Counted from the first letter of the stretch, positions 6,614-16,627 are shown. The stretch: 46,387 nucleotides of DNA from a bacterium (GCA_017478515.1 JAFVDH010000044.1:1-46387); one strand, 5' to 3'. Translations and numbers: made by a program. Notes: generated from the letters alone by a model not told the origin.

Positions 6614-8779
6614 CTAAAACGGAGAGGCCATCGGTATTGGTGCAAGTTTATTTGCTTCCTCTATTATTTGAGTTGAAGATGGCGAACTTTCCGGCTGCGG
6701 TGTTGGTGCAGTTTCGGGTTTTTTAACATCTTTTTTCTTTATTGGAATAATTTTCGGTATTGATGTTTCAACCGGTGTTTCATCTGTATAGCTGTTTTCT
6801 GATGAATTTGCATTATCTGATTTGTTTTTTAGTTCCTTTTCTTTTTTATCAAATGCTTTTTGAACAGCGTCAGGTGTTATAATTTTTACCGCTTTTCCTG
6901 CTTTAAACGGAGTTAAATCATATGATGCATATTGGAAATCAGCATTTCCGTACGGTTGTGTAGCTACTTTCATTACATCTTTCCATATTGTTGCAGGAAC
7001 CGTACCGCCTGTAAGATTTCCAACTTTTGTGTTGTCATCGTTTCCTACCCATACTCCCGCTACTATATTTGGCGTGTATCCCATAAAGTATCCGTCTTTT
7101 GAATCATCAGTTGTACCTGTTTTTCCTGCCGCAGGTTTTCCTATATTTGCTGCCATACCTGTCCCGTTTGTTATTACTGTTTTTAATATTGCCGTCATTT
7201 CACTTGCTGTACTTAGATTCATAACTTTTACAGGTTTTACGCTTGGGGCTTCATATATTACTTTACCTTTGGAATCTTCTATTTTTTCTACAGCGTATGG
7301 TTCTACTTTAAATCCGCCGTTTGCAAATGCACCGTATGCTCTTGTAAATTCAAACAGTTTTACTCCGTTTGAACCTAAAGCTATTGTATAGTCATATTCA
7401 ATAGGTGTTGTTAACCCCAGCATTCTTGCCATTTGAATAACAGGTCGTATTCCAGTGTATTCTATCATTCTTGCTGCACAAACGTTTGAAGATACCATTA
7501 ATGCTGTATACACCGGAATGTTTCCTCTATATTTATTACCGTAATTTCTTGGTGCCCAGTTGCCTATTTTTACAGGCATGTCTTCTACCATGTCATTTGG
7601 TGTTATTCCTTTTTCCAGTGCCGCTGCGTATACAAATGGTTTAAATGCTGAACCCGGCGGTCTTATTGCTTGGGTTATTCTGTCGTATTGTGATTTTGAA
7701 TAATCTTTACCACCTGCGTATGCAATGATTTTTCCGTTTACGTGGTTGTATGCAAAAACTGCCGCTTGCTGTTTATCGCCTTTTAGTCCCCACGCATTCA
7801 TGTCGTTTACTATTGCATCGTTTGTTGCAAGCTGAGTGTTATAATCAAGAGTTGTTGTAATTTTGTATCCGCCTTGTGATATGTCTTCTTCGTCAAATCC
7901 TAGTTTATCAAGTTCTCTCATTACATAGTCGCAAAAATATGGTGCTTTGTTATATGTGTAAACATTTGGAGTGTGATTTAATTTTATATTTTCTTTTTTT
8001 GCACTTAAATATTCGTCTTTTGTTATAAAACGCATTTTATACATTCTTTTTAATACCTGATTTCTGCGTCTTTCCGCTTTCTTAAGGTTATTAAACGGTG
8101 AATATACACTCGGAGCTTGAGGAAGTCCGGCTATTAATGCTATTTCAGGTAGTGTAAGTTGTTTTACGGATTTATTAAAATATATCTGTGCCGCACCCTC
8201 AACTCCATACGCACCTGAACCTAAATATACATTATTTAAGTACATTTCGAGTATTTGGTCTTTTGATATTGATTTTTCTATTCGGGCTGCAATCACAAAT
8301 TCTTTGATTTTTCTGTTAAAAGTTTTTTCGTTATTTAAAAATAGAATACGAGAAAGCTGCTGGGTAATTGTGCTTGCACCTTGAACTACTCTTCCTGCCA
8401 TTATGTTGGCTACTATTGAGCGGGCAAGACCTATTAAATCATAGCCGGCATGGTGATAAAAATTCTTGTCTTCTGTTGCAATTATTGCTTGAATTAACGT
8501 ATCAGGAATTTCTTCCAATTCAACTTTTTTGAATGTGTATGCCGTAAATGTTTTGATTATTTCTCCGTCTGAAGAGTATATTTTCGTTATTATGTTTGGT
8601 TTAAAATCTTCTAAATTATGTATAGGCGGCAATGAAATTAAATATAGTTTGAATGCTGAAAATGCCGCTAATACAACAGCTGCACAAAACACCAAAAAGT
8701 AACCAAATCCTGTATAATTATGTTTTGGCTTTACTTTTCTTATTCTTTCCGGAACTTCAAATTGATATCTGTCGCTCAT
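6614..8779 (-). CDS. mrcA: Penicillin-binding protein 1A (bifunctional peptidoglycan synthase)
   Basis: Polymerises lipid II into glycan strands and cross-links them on the outer face of the cytoplasmic membrane. It has a short basic cytoplasmic N-terminus and one membrane segment (about 25-48). The GT51 glycosyltransferase has catalytic Glu103 in ATEDKNFYHH and the GASTITQQLSR motif (134-144). The transpeptidase has Ser377/Lys380 (PPGSAFKPF), SSN (430-432) and KTGT (553-556). A low-complexity tail rich in Lys, Pro and Ser fills the last 75 residues or so. All catalytic motifs are intact and the 721-residue length is normal. Upstream of lysS in a likely operon and divergent from the YkgJ-type gene. 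Confidence 0.95.
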   Translation of the reverse strand: MSDRYQFEVPERIRKVKPKHNYTGFGYFLVFCAAVVLAAFSAFKLYLISLPPIHNLEDFKPNIITKIYSSDGEIIKTFTAYTFKKVELEEIPDTLIQAIIATEDKNFYHHAGYDLIGLARSIVANIMAGRVVQGASTITQQLSRILFLNNEKTFNRKIKEFVIAARIEKSISKDQILEMYLNNVYLGSGAYGVEGAAQIYFNKSVKQLTLPEIALIAGLPQAPSVYSPFNNLKKAERRRNQVLKRMYKMRFITKDEYLSAKKENIKLNHTPNVYTYNKAPYFCDYVMRELDKLGFDEEDISQGGYKITTTLDYNTQLATNDAIVNDMNAWGLKGDKQQAAVFAYNHVNGKIIAYAGGKDYSKSQYDRITQAIRPPGSAFKPFVYAAALEKGITPNDMVEDMPVKIGNWAPRNYGNKYRGNIPVYTALMVSSNVCAARMIEYTGIRPVIQMARMLGLTTPIEYDYTIALGSNGVKLFEFTRAYGAFANGGFKVEPYAVEKIEDSKGKVIYEAPSVKPVKVMNLSTASEMTAILKTVITNGTGMAANIGKPAAGKTGTTDDSKDGYFMGYTPNIVAGVWVGNDDNTKVGNLTGGTVPATIWKDVMKVATQPYGNADFQYASYDLTPFKAGKAVKIITPDAVQKAFDKKEKELKNKSDNANSSENSYTDETPVETSIPKIIPIKKKDVKKPETAPTPQPESSPSSTQIIEEANKLAPIPMASPF

Positions 8780-8856
8780 ATTTCTTTATAATTTGCTCCA
8801 TTGTGAAATATAATATATCATTATAATATTATTAAAGCACAAATATAAAAAAAACC

Positions 8857-9246
8857 ATGTTTGATTTTTTAGAAACTATTATAAATGAAGTAAAATCTTA
8901 TTTCGTAACTGAAAATGTAAGTTATGAAATTACCGGTGAGTGCAAAAAATGCGGTAAATGCTGTAATTATATGTATAGTTTTGATACTTATACCGAAAAA
9001 GAATTTAAAATAATGCAGTTTATTTTTCCTGCGTATAGAAGATTTTATATTAAGGGAAAGGATGAAGACGGTAATTTTATTTTTGCGTGCAAATATGTTA
9101 CAGAAGACGGTTTATGCTCTGTTTATGATAAAAGATTGGCAATGTGTAAAAGGTATCCTGTCAAAAGAGTTTATCGCCCTATGAAACTCCATGACGGCTG
9201 TGGATACAGAGTTAAAGAAAAAAAGTTTGAAGATTATTTAAAGTGA
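8857..9246 (+). CDS. YkgJ-family cysteine cluster protein
   Basis: Small cytoplasmic protein of the YkgJ (UPF0153) family, thought to bind zinc or an iron-sulfur cluster; no biochemical role is established. Conserved Cys sets are CKKCGKCC near residues 29-36, a central Cys (FACKYV), CSVYDKRLAMCKRYP near 88-102 and a final GCGY, the usual family spacing. At 129 residues it is normal. There is no clear SD; a TATAAT lies about 29 bases before the ATG. It precedes the SLH protein gene by 20 bases and is probably co-transcribed with it. Confidence 0.8.
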   Translation: MFDFLETIINEVKSYFVTENVSYEITGECKKCGKCCNYMYSFDTYTEKEFKIMQFIFPAYRRFYIKGKDEDGNFIFACKYVTEDGLCSVYDKRLAMCKRYPVKRVYRPMKLHDGCGYRVKEKKFEDYLK

Positions 9247-9266
9247 AAAATTAATAGGAAACATTT

Positions 9267-10403
9267 ATGATTAGAAAATTTTTAGCAGTATTTTGTTTAT
9301 TATTTATTACAAATTCGGCGTTTGGATACAGTATTTATAAGGATGTAAGCGAAAAAGCTCCATATTATCCGGCACTTTTTAAGTTGAACAAAGAGGGTTT
9401 AATGATAGGATGTCCTGATGGTAAATTTTATCCTGACGTCCCTGTTAAAAGAAGTGATTATTCAAGAGTCGTTATAAAAGCTCTGGGATTGGATAATAAG
9501 GCTGTTATATCAGGAGTTGATTTTTATGATTTAACTCCTGAAAATCCTAATTATGACTATATGCAAATAGCTTTGTATTACGATTTTCTGCCTGTTAGCG
9601 AAAATTCAAAGTATATTTATCCTAATGGCACAATCATTAGAAAATATGCTATTCTTCCTCTCTCAAATTATTTGAAAAAAGATGAAAACATTACTCTTGA
9701 ACAGGCAAAAAATATTTTGGGCAAATACAAAGACAGAGGCACGTTAAGAGCTTCTGATATAATAGCGTTTGCTAAAGCTGATGTTATGGGACTTATTCCT
9801 GTAACAGGAAAAGATGTTAGAATTGATGCGGTAAAACCTCTTACAAGAGCTGATTTGGCGGTACTTTTGTATAATATTTCAAATAAAGATTACAACATGT
9901 ATACTCAAAAAATTGAGCATTACGGTACAAAACAAAAAGGTATAGGTTCAAGAATTAAATCTTCTTACGTTGAGGGTGATTATGCTATAATACCTGTTAA
10001 AACCGAAATTCCAATACAAATGGTAACAAAAGCTGATTCACAAAAATCTCAGCTTAATGATGTTCAAAATGCCGTAATACCTTGGAATTTGGTAACTAAA
10101 GATAAATATTTGCTTATTAAAGCGGGTTCGGAGCTTGAACTTAGAGTTACAGATGTTCAAAAAAGAAAATTTTTGTTCAGAAACGGAAGATTGAAAGTTG
10201 AATCTGTTAAAATTTCGACTCCTTTCAGACAAACTGCTGATTTCCCTGCGGTTCTTATTGTTAATGATAAAATCGGTTTTGGTAATAAAGTGTTTAAATT
10301 TAAACGTATCAGAACGACAAAAAGCGAAACTTCAAGTTTAAAGCTCTTAAAAGATATAAAGGTTGATTTGACCTCAGGATTTATTGTTAATGAAAAATTG
10401 TAA
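9267..10403 (+). CDS. Exported protein with S-layer homology (SLH) domains
   Basis: Signal peptide (MIRKFLAVFCLLFITNSAFG, cleavage near residue 20) followed by an SLH repeat, VSEKAPYYPALFKLNKEGLM then GCPDGKFYPD and a VKRSDYSRVVIKAL helix (about 27-75). A second, weaker SLH-like repeat lies around 150-205 (ASDIIAFAKADVMGLIP, PLTRADLAVLLYNI). The C-terminal half (about 220-378) is unrecognised, lysine-rich and probably mostly beta-structure. SLH domains bind secondary wall polymers or peptidoglycan and are frequent in cyanobacterial envelope proteins, so an envelope-anchoring role is likely. An SD (TAGGAAA) precedes the start. Downstream partner of the YkgJ-type gene. Confidence 0.8.
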   Translation: MIRKFLAVFCLLFITNSAFGYSIYKDVSEKAPYYPALFKLNKEGLMIGCPDGKFYPDVPVKRSDYSRVVIKALGLDNKAVISGVDFYDLTPENPNYDYMQIALYYDFLPVSENSKYIYPNGTIIRKYAILPLSNYLKKDENITLEQAKNILGKYKDRGTLRASDIIAFAKADVMGLIPVTGKDVRIDAVKPLTRADLAVLLYNISNKDYNMYTQKIEHYGTKQKGIGSRIKSSYVEGDYAIIPVKTEIPIQMVTKADSQKSQLNDVQNAVIPWNLVTKDKYLLIKAGSELELRVTDVQKRKFLFRNGRLKVESVKISTPFRQTADFPAVLIVNDKIGFGNKVFKFKRIRTTKSETSSLKLLKDIKVDLTSGFIVNEKL

Positions 10404-10511
10404 GTATGTTGCAGTAAATTTATGCCAAATTTTTGATAGAAAAATTGATATTGACAAATATGCGTAAGTAATTCTTAGCAGTAATAATTAAGAGATTTTT
10501 TATTCTTATGT

Positions 10512-10517
10512 TATAAT
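10512..10517 (+). promoter_or_regulatory. -10 box of the permease gene, probably leaderless
   Basis: TATAAT lies 9 bases before the ATG at 10527. A TTAAGA about 18 bases upstream is a weak -35. No SD is present. No yybP-ykoY-like riboswitch fold was recognised in the 120 bases upstream. Confidence 0.5.
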
Positions 10518-10526
10518 CAGCTTGTT

Positions 10527-11459
10527 ATGCTTATAAAATTTTTAGAACAAATTAGTAATTTTAATGAAATAGTTATAGATTTCATAATGAAATTTGTGCA
10601 GGTTTTTAATATTCCGGAATTTTTGCATGAACCTATTGCAGAAAGTATTAATTTAATACCGTTTCTGTTTATTATATTTGTGTTTATTGAAATTTCGGAA
10701 AATTATTTCTCCGAAAAAATTGAAAATCTCTCCTTGAGTTCAAGAATATGGGGGCCTTTTATCGGCAGCTGTTTGGCATCATTACCTCAATGCGGGTTTT
10801 CTATTATTGTTACGGTTCTGTATCTTAAAAAATTTGTTTCGCTTGGAACTTTAATTGCTGTCTATGTCTCTACAAGCGATGAGGCTATACCGATTTTGCT
10901 TGCTAATCCTGATATGTTTTCGTCAATTTTTCCATTAATTTTTACAAAAATAATTATAGGTGTTATTTCGGGTTATTTGATAGACTTTATTTTTAAACCT
11001 AAACTGGTTACTTGTAATGAAATAATTGAAGTTGATGAACATGGCTGCTGTCACCATGAAATACATTCCAAAATATCAAAATTGCTGCTTCATCCCTTAA
11101 AACATACTTTAAACATATTCTTATTTATTCTTTTAATTAACTGTTTGCTATCAACAGCATTTAATTTTGCAGAAAATGTTATGACTGTATTGTTTAATAC
11201 TAATATGTTTTTACAAATACTTGCAGCATCTTTGATAGGATTAATACCTAATTGTGCTGCATCTGTTTTGATTGTGATGCTTTATTTGAAATCCGTTATA
11301 GGATTTGGTTCGCTCATTGCAGGTCTTTCTACAAATGCGGGTTTGGGTTTATTGGTTTTATTTAAAAATAATAATGATTTAAAAGATTCATTTAGAATTG
11401 TTGGGATTTTACTGGCGATTGCAGTTGTTTCAGGTTTAATTTTGCAAATATTTAGTTAA
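10527..11459 (+). CDS. Polytopic membrane protein, putative heavy-metal/manganese exporter (ArsP_2-like)
   Basis: 310 residues with 8-10 hydrophobic segments. The two halves repeat each other: FIGSCLASLPQCGFSIIV...LYLKKFVSLGTLIAVYVST in the first and SLIGLIPNCAASVLIV...LYLKSVIGFGSLIAGLST in the second. A Pro-x-Cys pair occurs at the same place in each repeat. The cytoplasmic loop between the halves carries DEHGCCHHEIH, a likely metal-binding patch. This pattern fits the putative 10-TM heavy-metal exporter family often annotated as a putative manganese transporter. Substrate and direction are inferred. It converges with the next gene with only 4 bases between the stop codons and no visible terminator. 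Confidence 0.7.
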   Translation: MLIKFLEQISNFNEIVIDFIMKFVQVFNIPEFLHEPIAESINLIPFLFIIFVFIEISENYFSEKIENLSLSSRIWGPFIGSCLASLPQCGFSIIVTVLYLKKFVSLGTLIAVYVSTSDEAIPILLANPDMFSSIFPLIFTKIIIGVISGYLIDFIFKPKLVTCNEIIEVDEHGCCHHEIHSKISKLLLHPLKHTLNIFLFILLINCLLSTAFNFAENVMTVLFNTNMFLQILAASLIGLIPNCAASVLIVMLYLKSVIGFGSLIAGLSTNAGLGLLVLFKNNNDLKDSFRIVGILLAIAVVSGLILQIFS

Positions 11460-11463
11460 AATG

Positions 11464-13155
11464 CTATGGGTTAATATTTTGTAATTTTTTTATTTCATTT
11501 ACAACTCTTGATATAGAGCTTTGCCAATCGTTCATTGAAGTATTAACAAAAGGTTTAACAGACTTATACCAAACTACATCTTCTCCTGTTAGGTCAAACC
11601 ATCTGAATTCATAATACCAATTAAAAATACCAAAAGTTTTTTTACCCATTGCTCCTGCAAGATTTAGTATAACGTTGTCGCTTGAAATAATTAAATCGCA
11701 ATTTTCTATTAGAGCTGCTGTTTCTTTAAAACTATGCATATCTTGTTTTAAAATTGTAACATTATTATTTTTAAATATTTCATAGCAGTCATCCGGGGTA
11801 TCAATCATGAGCGGATAAATTTCAATGTTATCTAAGTTGTCTAGGGGTAAAAATTCATGTATTGGGATATTTCTTACTTTGTTACCGTTCTTTTTCCCTG
11901 CGTATGCTATACCTATTTTAAATTTATTATTATTAAAATATTTTTTCTTGAATATTGCGGTTAATTCTTTGTCTGCTTTAATATAACCGCTGCCTAAAGA
12001 AATATTATTCTTATCCAAATTTAATGCTGCCGGAAGTGACATTGATGGTATATAATAATCAAAAGCTATATTATCAATATCTGCAAACGAATATGTTAAT
12101 ATTTCAACTCCTAAATCATTATCTTTTAGCAGGGGATAAATTGAATCCTGTACAATAAAAATAACTTTTTTGGCAAGTTTTACTAATCTTTGTGTGTATC
12201 CGTACATTAAAAACGTATCTCCAAAACCTTGTTCAAAAAGGATGAGGAGTGTTTTATCGGATATATTTTCGCCTTTCCATTGAGGTTTGTTTATTTTTGG
12301 AAACAGTAATGTCAGAGGATTTGTTTCTTTTGTAAATCTGCAATCAAAGAATTTTTCAAAGCCTTTGAAATCTTTAGTTTTTAAGCAGAAAGTTGAATAT
12401 TCAAATAAATCATCTTGTGTCGGAGGGTTTATTTGAAAAAGTTTATCCCAATAAAGTTTACCTAATTGAAAATTATTTATTAGTGAAGCCGTCATTGCAA
12501 TTTTTCTTGTTACGGAAACGGATGTCGGATTTAATTCATCGGCTTTTAGCAGGCAGTCAATTGAATCAAGAATACACTGCATATCATTATGATTATTGCT
12601 TGTATATAATTCGTTATAATATGAACCTAAAATTTCATAATCTTCATAAGTTATCTTATTTTCACCTACACTGTTTATATATTCTTTCATATATAAAACT
12701 GCTGAGTCAATTCTTCCTATTCTTGCATATAATTTGCTTAAGTCTTTTAAAATTATTATGTCAGCATTATCGTTTATCAATGTTTTTAAATATTCTAAAA
12801 ACTCTTCTTCAATGTCATACTGCTTTAAATTGTAAAGGCAGATTATGTAATTTATGATACAGTAGATATTTTTTGACCAATAGTGAATAACTTCCGACAG
12901 GCAGACTGCTGCTTTGTTGTAATCTTCTTTATCAAGATATATTTTGGCTATATTATTTAATTTGTCAATAAAAATTTTTCTTGATGAATTTATTTCTTTT
13001 AAAACGATATTCTGAGTTTCTTTATCGGCATCTGCATAGGTTTTTAAATGATTTTGATATTTTTCGAAAGTTTTTATTGCTTCCAAAATATTTCCGTCAT
13101 CAAGCAAGGAAAGATATATTACTCTTTGAGTTTTTAGCATTAATAAAGGATTCAT
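11464..13155 (-). CDS. TPR protein with a C-terminal glycosyltransferase-like domain
   Basis: The N-terminal 270 residues or so are helical TPR-like repeats (e.g. YLDKEDYNKAAVCLSEVIHYW, LYARIGRIDSAVLYMKEYI). From about residue 290 a GT-B-type domain follows, with KTLLILFEQGFGDTFLMYGY as the nucleotide-sugar-domain opening, KFKIGIAYAGKK, and CDLIISSDNVILNLAGAMGK near the C-terminus. This layout matches bacterial TPR proteins related to glycosyltransferase family 9, often found near surface or flagellin glycosylation genes. There is no signal peptide, so it is cytoplasmic. Acceptor and sugar are unknown. Start taken at 13155; the Met at codon 6 is possible. Confidence 0.68.
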   Translation of the reverse strand: MNPLLMLKTQRVIYLSLLDDGNILEAIKTFEKYQNHLKTYADADKETQNIVLKEINSSRKIFIDKLNNIAKIYLDKEDYNKAAVCLSEVIHYWSKNIYCIINYIICLYNLKQYDIEEEFLEYLKTLINDNADIIILKDLSKLYARIGRIDSAVLYMKEYINSVGENKITYEDYEILGSYYNELYTSNNHNDMQCILDSIDCLLKADELNPTSVSVTRKIAMTASLINNFQLGKLYWDKLFQINPPTQDDLFEYSTFCLKTKDFKGFEKFFDCRFTKETNPLTLLFPKINKPQWKGENISDKTLLILFEQGFGDTFLMYGYTQRLVKLAKKVIFIVQDSIYPLLKDNDLGVEILTYSFADIDNIAFDYYIPSMSLPAALNLDKNNISLGSGYIKADKELTAIFKKKYFNNNKFKIGIAYAGKKNGNKVRNIPIHEFLPLDNLDNIEIYPLMIDTPDDCYEIFKNNNVTILKQDMHSFKETAALIENCDLIISSDNVILNLAGAMGKKTFGIFNWYYEFRWFDLTGEDVVWYKSVKPFVNTSMNDWQSSISRVVNEIKKLQNINP

Positions 13156-13360
13156 CAGATATTTTCTGCTTTCAATTTTATTTAATATATTAATTTCAAT
13201 TTAGTTTTGTGCTTTTAGAGAATATTTATAAATATTGCTTATTATAAATGATAACATAATTATTTTTTTATTAATCAACTCTTTTGTGTATAAATTTGTA
13301 ATTATATTTTTAAGTGGTATAAATTAATTATAGATTAAGACAAATTGTAGAGGAATTTTT

Positions 13361-15133
13361 ATGGAAAAGAACGCAGAGAATTTACATATTTTAAGACATT
13401 CTTGCTCGCATATTATGGCACAGGCGGTTCAAAGTTTGTTTCCGCAAGCAAAATTAGCCATAGGGCCTGCTGTTGATAACGGATTTTATTATGATTTCGA
13501 TTTGACAGACGGATATTCTTTCACAAAAGAAGATTTGACAAAAATTGAAGACAAGATGAAAGAAATTTTAAAACAAAATCTTACATTTGAAAAATATTAT
13601 GTGGAAGATGTTGACGCAAAGATTGCCGAATTTAAATCAGAGGGCGAAATCTATAAAGCGGAACTTTTGGAAGAACATAAAAATGACAATCCTACTTTGT
13701 ATTTAACTAAGGATAAAGACGGAAATGTCCTATTTAATGACCTTTGTGCAGGGCCTCATGTTCCGAATACATCTTTTATAAAGGGAAATGCGATTAAATT
13801 ACTAAAAGTTGCAGGTGCTTATTGGAGAGGTAACGAAAAAAACAAGATGCTTCAAAGAATTTATGCAACAGCATTTTGGAATAAAGAGGATTTGCAAAGT
13901 TATTTAACAATGCTTGAAGAGGCTGAAAAACGTGACCATAGAAAATTAGGAACACAGCTTGATTTGTTCTCTGTAAGAGAAGAAATTGGCGGAGGCTTGG
14001 TATTGTGGCATCCAAATCTTTATACTGTAAGAGAAGAAATTGAAAATTACTGGAGAACAGAACACAGAAAAAGAGGTTACGTAATTGTTCAAACTCCGCA
14101 GCTTGCTAAGTCTAAGTTATGGGAACTTTCAGGTCACATTGACCACTATAAAGAAAACATGTTCTTTATTCAGAAAGATAACGAAGAAGATGAACAATAC
14201 ATAGTAAAACCGATGAATTGTCCGTTCCATATCTTGATTTATCAATCACAAAGACATTCATACAGAGATTTGCCGTTGAGAATGGCAGAATTGGGAACAG
14301 TATACAGAAGAGAAAAATCAGGTGCTTTGTCAGGTTTAACCCGTGTACAAGGATTTACTCAAGATGATGCACATATTTTCTGTACTCCTGAACAATTGGT
14401 TTCTGAAATCAATGATATTATTGACTTTGTAGCAGATACAATGAAAATCTTTAATATGGATTTTGAAGTTGAATTGTCAACAAGACCTGAAAGCTATGTC
14501 GGTAAGTTAGAAAACTGGGATTTAGCTGAAAAGGGCTTAAAAGAGGCAATGGATAAACGTGGAATGAAGTATGATATCAATGAGGGTGACGGAGCTTTTT
14601 ACGGGCCTAAAATTGACTTCAAAGTTAAAGATGCAATCGGTAGAACTTGGCAATGTGCTACTATTCAATTAGACTTTAACTTACCTGAAAGATTTGATAT
14701 TAAATATCAGGATAAAGACGGTCAGTTGAAAACTCCAGTTATGCTGCACAGAGTAATTTTTGGCTCAATGGAAAGATTTCACGGTATCTTAATAGAACAT
14801 TACGCAGGTGCATTCCCAACTTGGTTAGCACCGACTCAGGTTGCTGTTGTTCCGATTTCGAACGAAAAGCATCTTGATTTTGCGGAAAAGGTTTATGCAA
14901 AACTTAGAGAAAATAACATAAGAACTTACCTTGACGACCGTTCTGAAAGTATGAATTATAGAATAAGAGAAAATCTGCAAGATAAAAAAGTTCCTTATGT
15001 TGCAATTGTAGGTGATAAAGAAATTGAAGCAAATTCAGTGGCAGTAAGACAAAGAGGCGTTGGTCAAATTGGAACAATGACTGTTGATGAATTTGTAGAA
15101 AAAATATTGGAAGAAATTAAAACAAGAAGTTAG
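13361..15133 (+). CDS. thrS: Threonyl-tRNA synthetase lacking the TGS domain
   Basis: Charges tRNA-Thr and edits mischarged Ser-tRNA. The protein starts directly in the editing domain (HILRHSCSH, residues 9-17, HxxxH motif, with LCAGPHVP as the Cys-x3-His pair). The N-terminal TGS domain of about 60 residues found in E. coli and B. subtilis ThrRS is missing, giving 590 rather than about 640 residues. The catalytic core has the zinc Cys in PMNCPFHI, motif 2 at RMAELGTVYRREKSG and motif 3 at LHRVIFGSMERFHGILIEH. A C-terminal anticodon-binding domain is present. SD: GAGGA. The 205 bases upstream are AT-rich, with no T-box and no in-frame TGS sequence. gltX follows 12 bases after the stop. Confidence 0.95.
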   Translation: MEKNAENLHILRHSCSHIMAQAVQSLFPQAKLAIGPAVDNGFYYDFDLTDGYSFTKEDLTKIEDKMKEILKQNLTFEKYYVEDVDAKIAEFKSEGEIYKAELLEEHKNDNPTLYLTKDKDGNVLFNDLCAGPHVPNTSFIKGNAIKLLKVAGAYWRGNEKNKMLQRIYATAFWNKEDLQSYLTMLEEAEKRDHRKLGTQLDLFSVREEIGGGLVLWHPNLYTVREEIENYWRTEHRKRGYVIVQTPQLAKSKLWELSGHIDHYKENMFFIQKDNEEDEQYIVKPMNCPFHILIYQSQRHSYRDLPLRMAELGTVYRREKSGALSGLTRVQGFTQDDAHIFCTPEQLVSEINDIIDFVADTMKIFNMDFEVELSTRPESYVGKLENWDLAEKGLKEAMDKRGMKYDINEGDGAFYGPKIDFKVKDAIGRTWQCATIQLDFNLPERFDIKYQDKDGQLKTPVMLHRVIFGSMERFHGILIEHYAGAFPTWLAPTQVAVVPISNEKHLDFAEKVYAKLRENNIRTYLDDRSESMNYRIRENLQDKKVPYVAIVGDKEIEANSVAVRQRGVGQIGTMTVDEFVEKILEEIKTRS

Positions 15134-15145
15134 AAAGAAGGAAAA

Positions 15146-16609
15146 ATGGAAGATATAAGAGTTCGTATAGCACCGTCGCCAAGCGGAAATTTACATGTAG
15201 GTACAGCAAGAACAGCTTTGTTTAACTATTTGTTTGCAAAAAAACATGGCGGTAAATTTGTTTTAAGAATTGAAGATACTGATGCAGAACGTACAAGTCA
15301 AGAATATATTGACAATATTTTTGACAGCTTAAAGGCATTAGGTTTGAATTGGGATGAAGGCCCTGATGTTGGCGGTGAATACGGCCCATATACACAATCT
15401 GAAAGATTTGATATTTATCCTAAATATGTTCAAAAATTATTGGATAAGGGCTTTGCATACGAATGTTTCTGTACTCCGGAAGAATTGGAGGCGGAAAAAG
15501 AAGAATCTGCAAGAAACAAAAAGGCTTATGTTTATTCTAAAAAATGTGAAAATTTAACGGAAGAAGAAAAAGAAAAATTGAGAGCAGAGGGTAGAAAACC
15601 TGCAATAAGATTTTCTGTTGAAAAAGCTCAAAAAGCTTTCCATGACTCACCGATTGTGCATTTTGAGGATTTGGTAAAAGGTGATTTACATCAGGATACA
15701 AGTTTAATCGGCGATTTTGTAATAATGAAATCAAACGGCTCTCCTACATACAACTTTGCGGTTGTAATTGACGATATGTTAATGAAAATTTCTCATATCA
15801 TAAGAGGTGAAGACCATATTTCAAATACTTTTAAACAAATCTTGATTTACGAAGCTTTGGGTGCGGAAGTTCCTAAATTCGGTCATTTGGGAATGATTTT
15901 AGCTCCTGACAGAAGTAAATTATCAAAAAGACATGGTGCAACTGCGGTTTCTGAATTCGTTGAAAAAGGTTACTTAACAGATGCGTTAATCAACTTTGTT
16001 GCATTACTGGGCTGGGCGCCATCTGACGGCGTTGAAATTAAGCCTGTTGATGAAATTGCTGCAGATTTCAGAATTGGTGAAGTTTCATCTTCAAATTCAA
16101 TTTTTGAATATGACAAATTAAACTGGATGAACAGCCAATATATTAAAATGCTTGATATAGAAGATTTGAAAGAAAAATTGAAACCGTTCTTAAAGGATTA
16201 TGATTTATCAGCATTGACGGACGAACAATATACAAAAATGGTTGAAATTACTCGTGAACCGTTAACATTGCTTTCGGATATAACAAATGATGTTAAATAT
16301 TTCTTTGGAAAAGATGTTGAAATAGACCCGCAAGTTCAAGCAGATGTATTAGATACAGAGGTTTCTCAAGAAGTATTGAAAGAATTCCTTGAACAGGCAA
16401 AGGACTGGGATTGGACAGAAGAAAGCTTACATGAAAAATTAGAAGCATTTAGAGGCTTTTACAAAGAAAAAGGAATAAAACCAAAAGTAACAATGTGGGC
16501 AATAAGAGCAGCTGTGACAGGAAGAACAAGAGGTGCTGACATGGTTGGTACACTTGAAGTTATCGGAAAAGAAACTGCTTTGTACAGAGTTCAACAGGCA
16601 ATTAAATAA
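15146..16609 (+). CDS. gltX: Glutamyl-tRNA synthetase
   Basis: Class I synthetase loading glutamate on tRNA-Glu; in bacteria lacking GlnRS it also makes Glu-tRNA-Gln for GatCAB. At 487 residues it is full length. The HIGH-type motif is in PSPSGNLHVGTARTALFNYL (10-29), and the KMSKS-type loop is DRSKLSKRHG near residue 257. A helical anticodon-binding domain forms the C-terminal third. SD AGAAGGAA precedes the start 12 bases after thrS, so the two form an operon ended by the strong terminator at 16628. Discriminating versus non-discriminating activity cannot be told from sequence alone. Confidence 0.97.
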   Translation: MEDIRVRIAPSPSGNLHVGTARTALFNYLFAKKHGGKFVLRIEDTDAERTSQEYIDNIFDSLKALGLNWDEGPDVGGEYGPYTQSERFDIYPKYVQKLLDKGFAYECFCTPEELEAEKEESARNKKAYVYSKKCENLTEEEKEKLRAEGRKPAIRFSVEKAQKAFHDSPIVHFEDLVKGDLHQDTSLIGDFVIMKSNGSPTYNFAVVIDDMLMKISHIIRGEDHISNTFKQILIYEALGAEVPKFGHLGMILAPDRSKLSKRHGATAVSEFVEKGYLTDALINFVALLGWAPSDGVEIKPVDEIAADFRIGEVSSSNSIFEYDKLNWMNSQYIKMLDIEDLKEKLKPFLKDYDLSALTDEQYTKMVEITREPLTLLSDITNDVKYFFGKDVEIDPQVQADVLDTEVSQEVLKEFLEQAKDWDWTEESLHEKLEAFRGFYKEKGIKPKVTMWAIRAAVTGRTRGADMVGTLEVIGKETALYRVQQAIK

Positions 16610-16627
16610 AATATTTAGTATAAATTT

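Noticed and set aside
13156..13360. T-box leader before thrS
   Set aside because: No T-box sequence or terminator-antiterminator pair was recognisable; the stretch is plain AT-rich.
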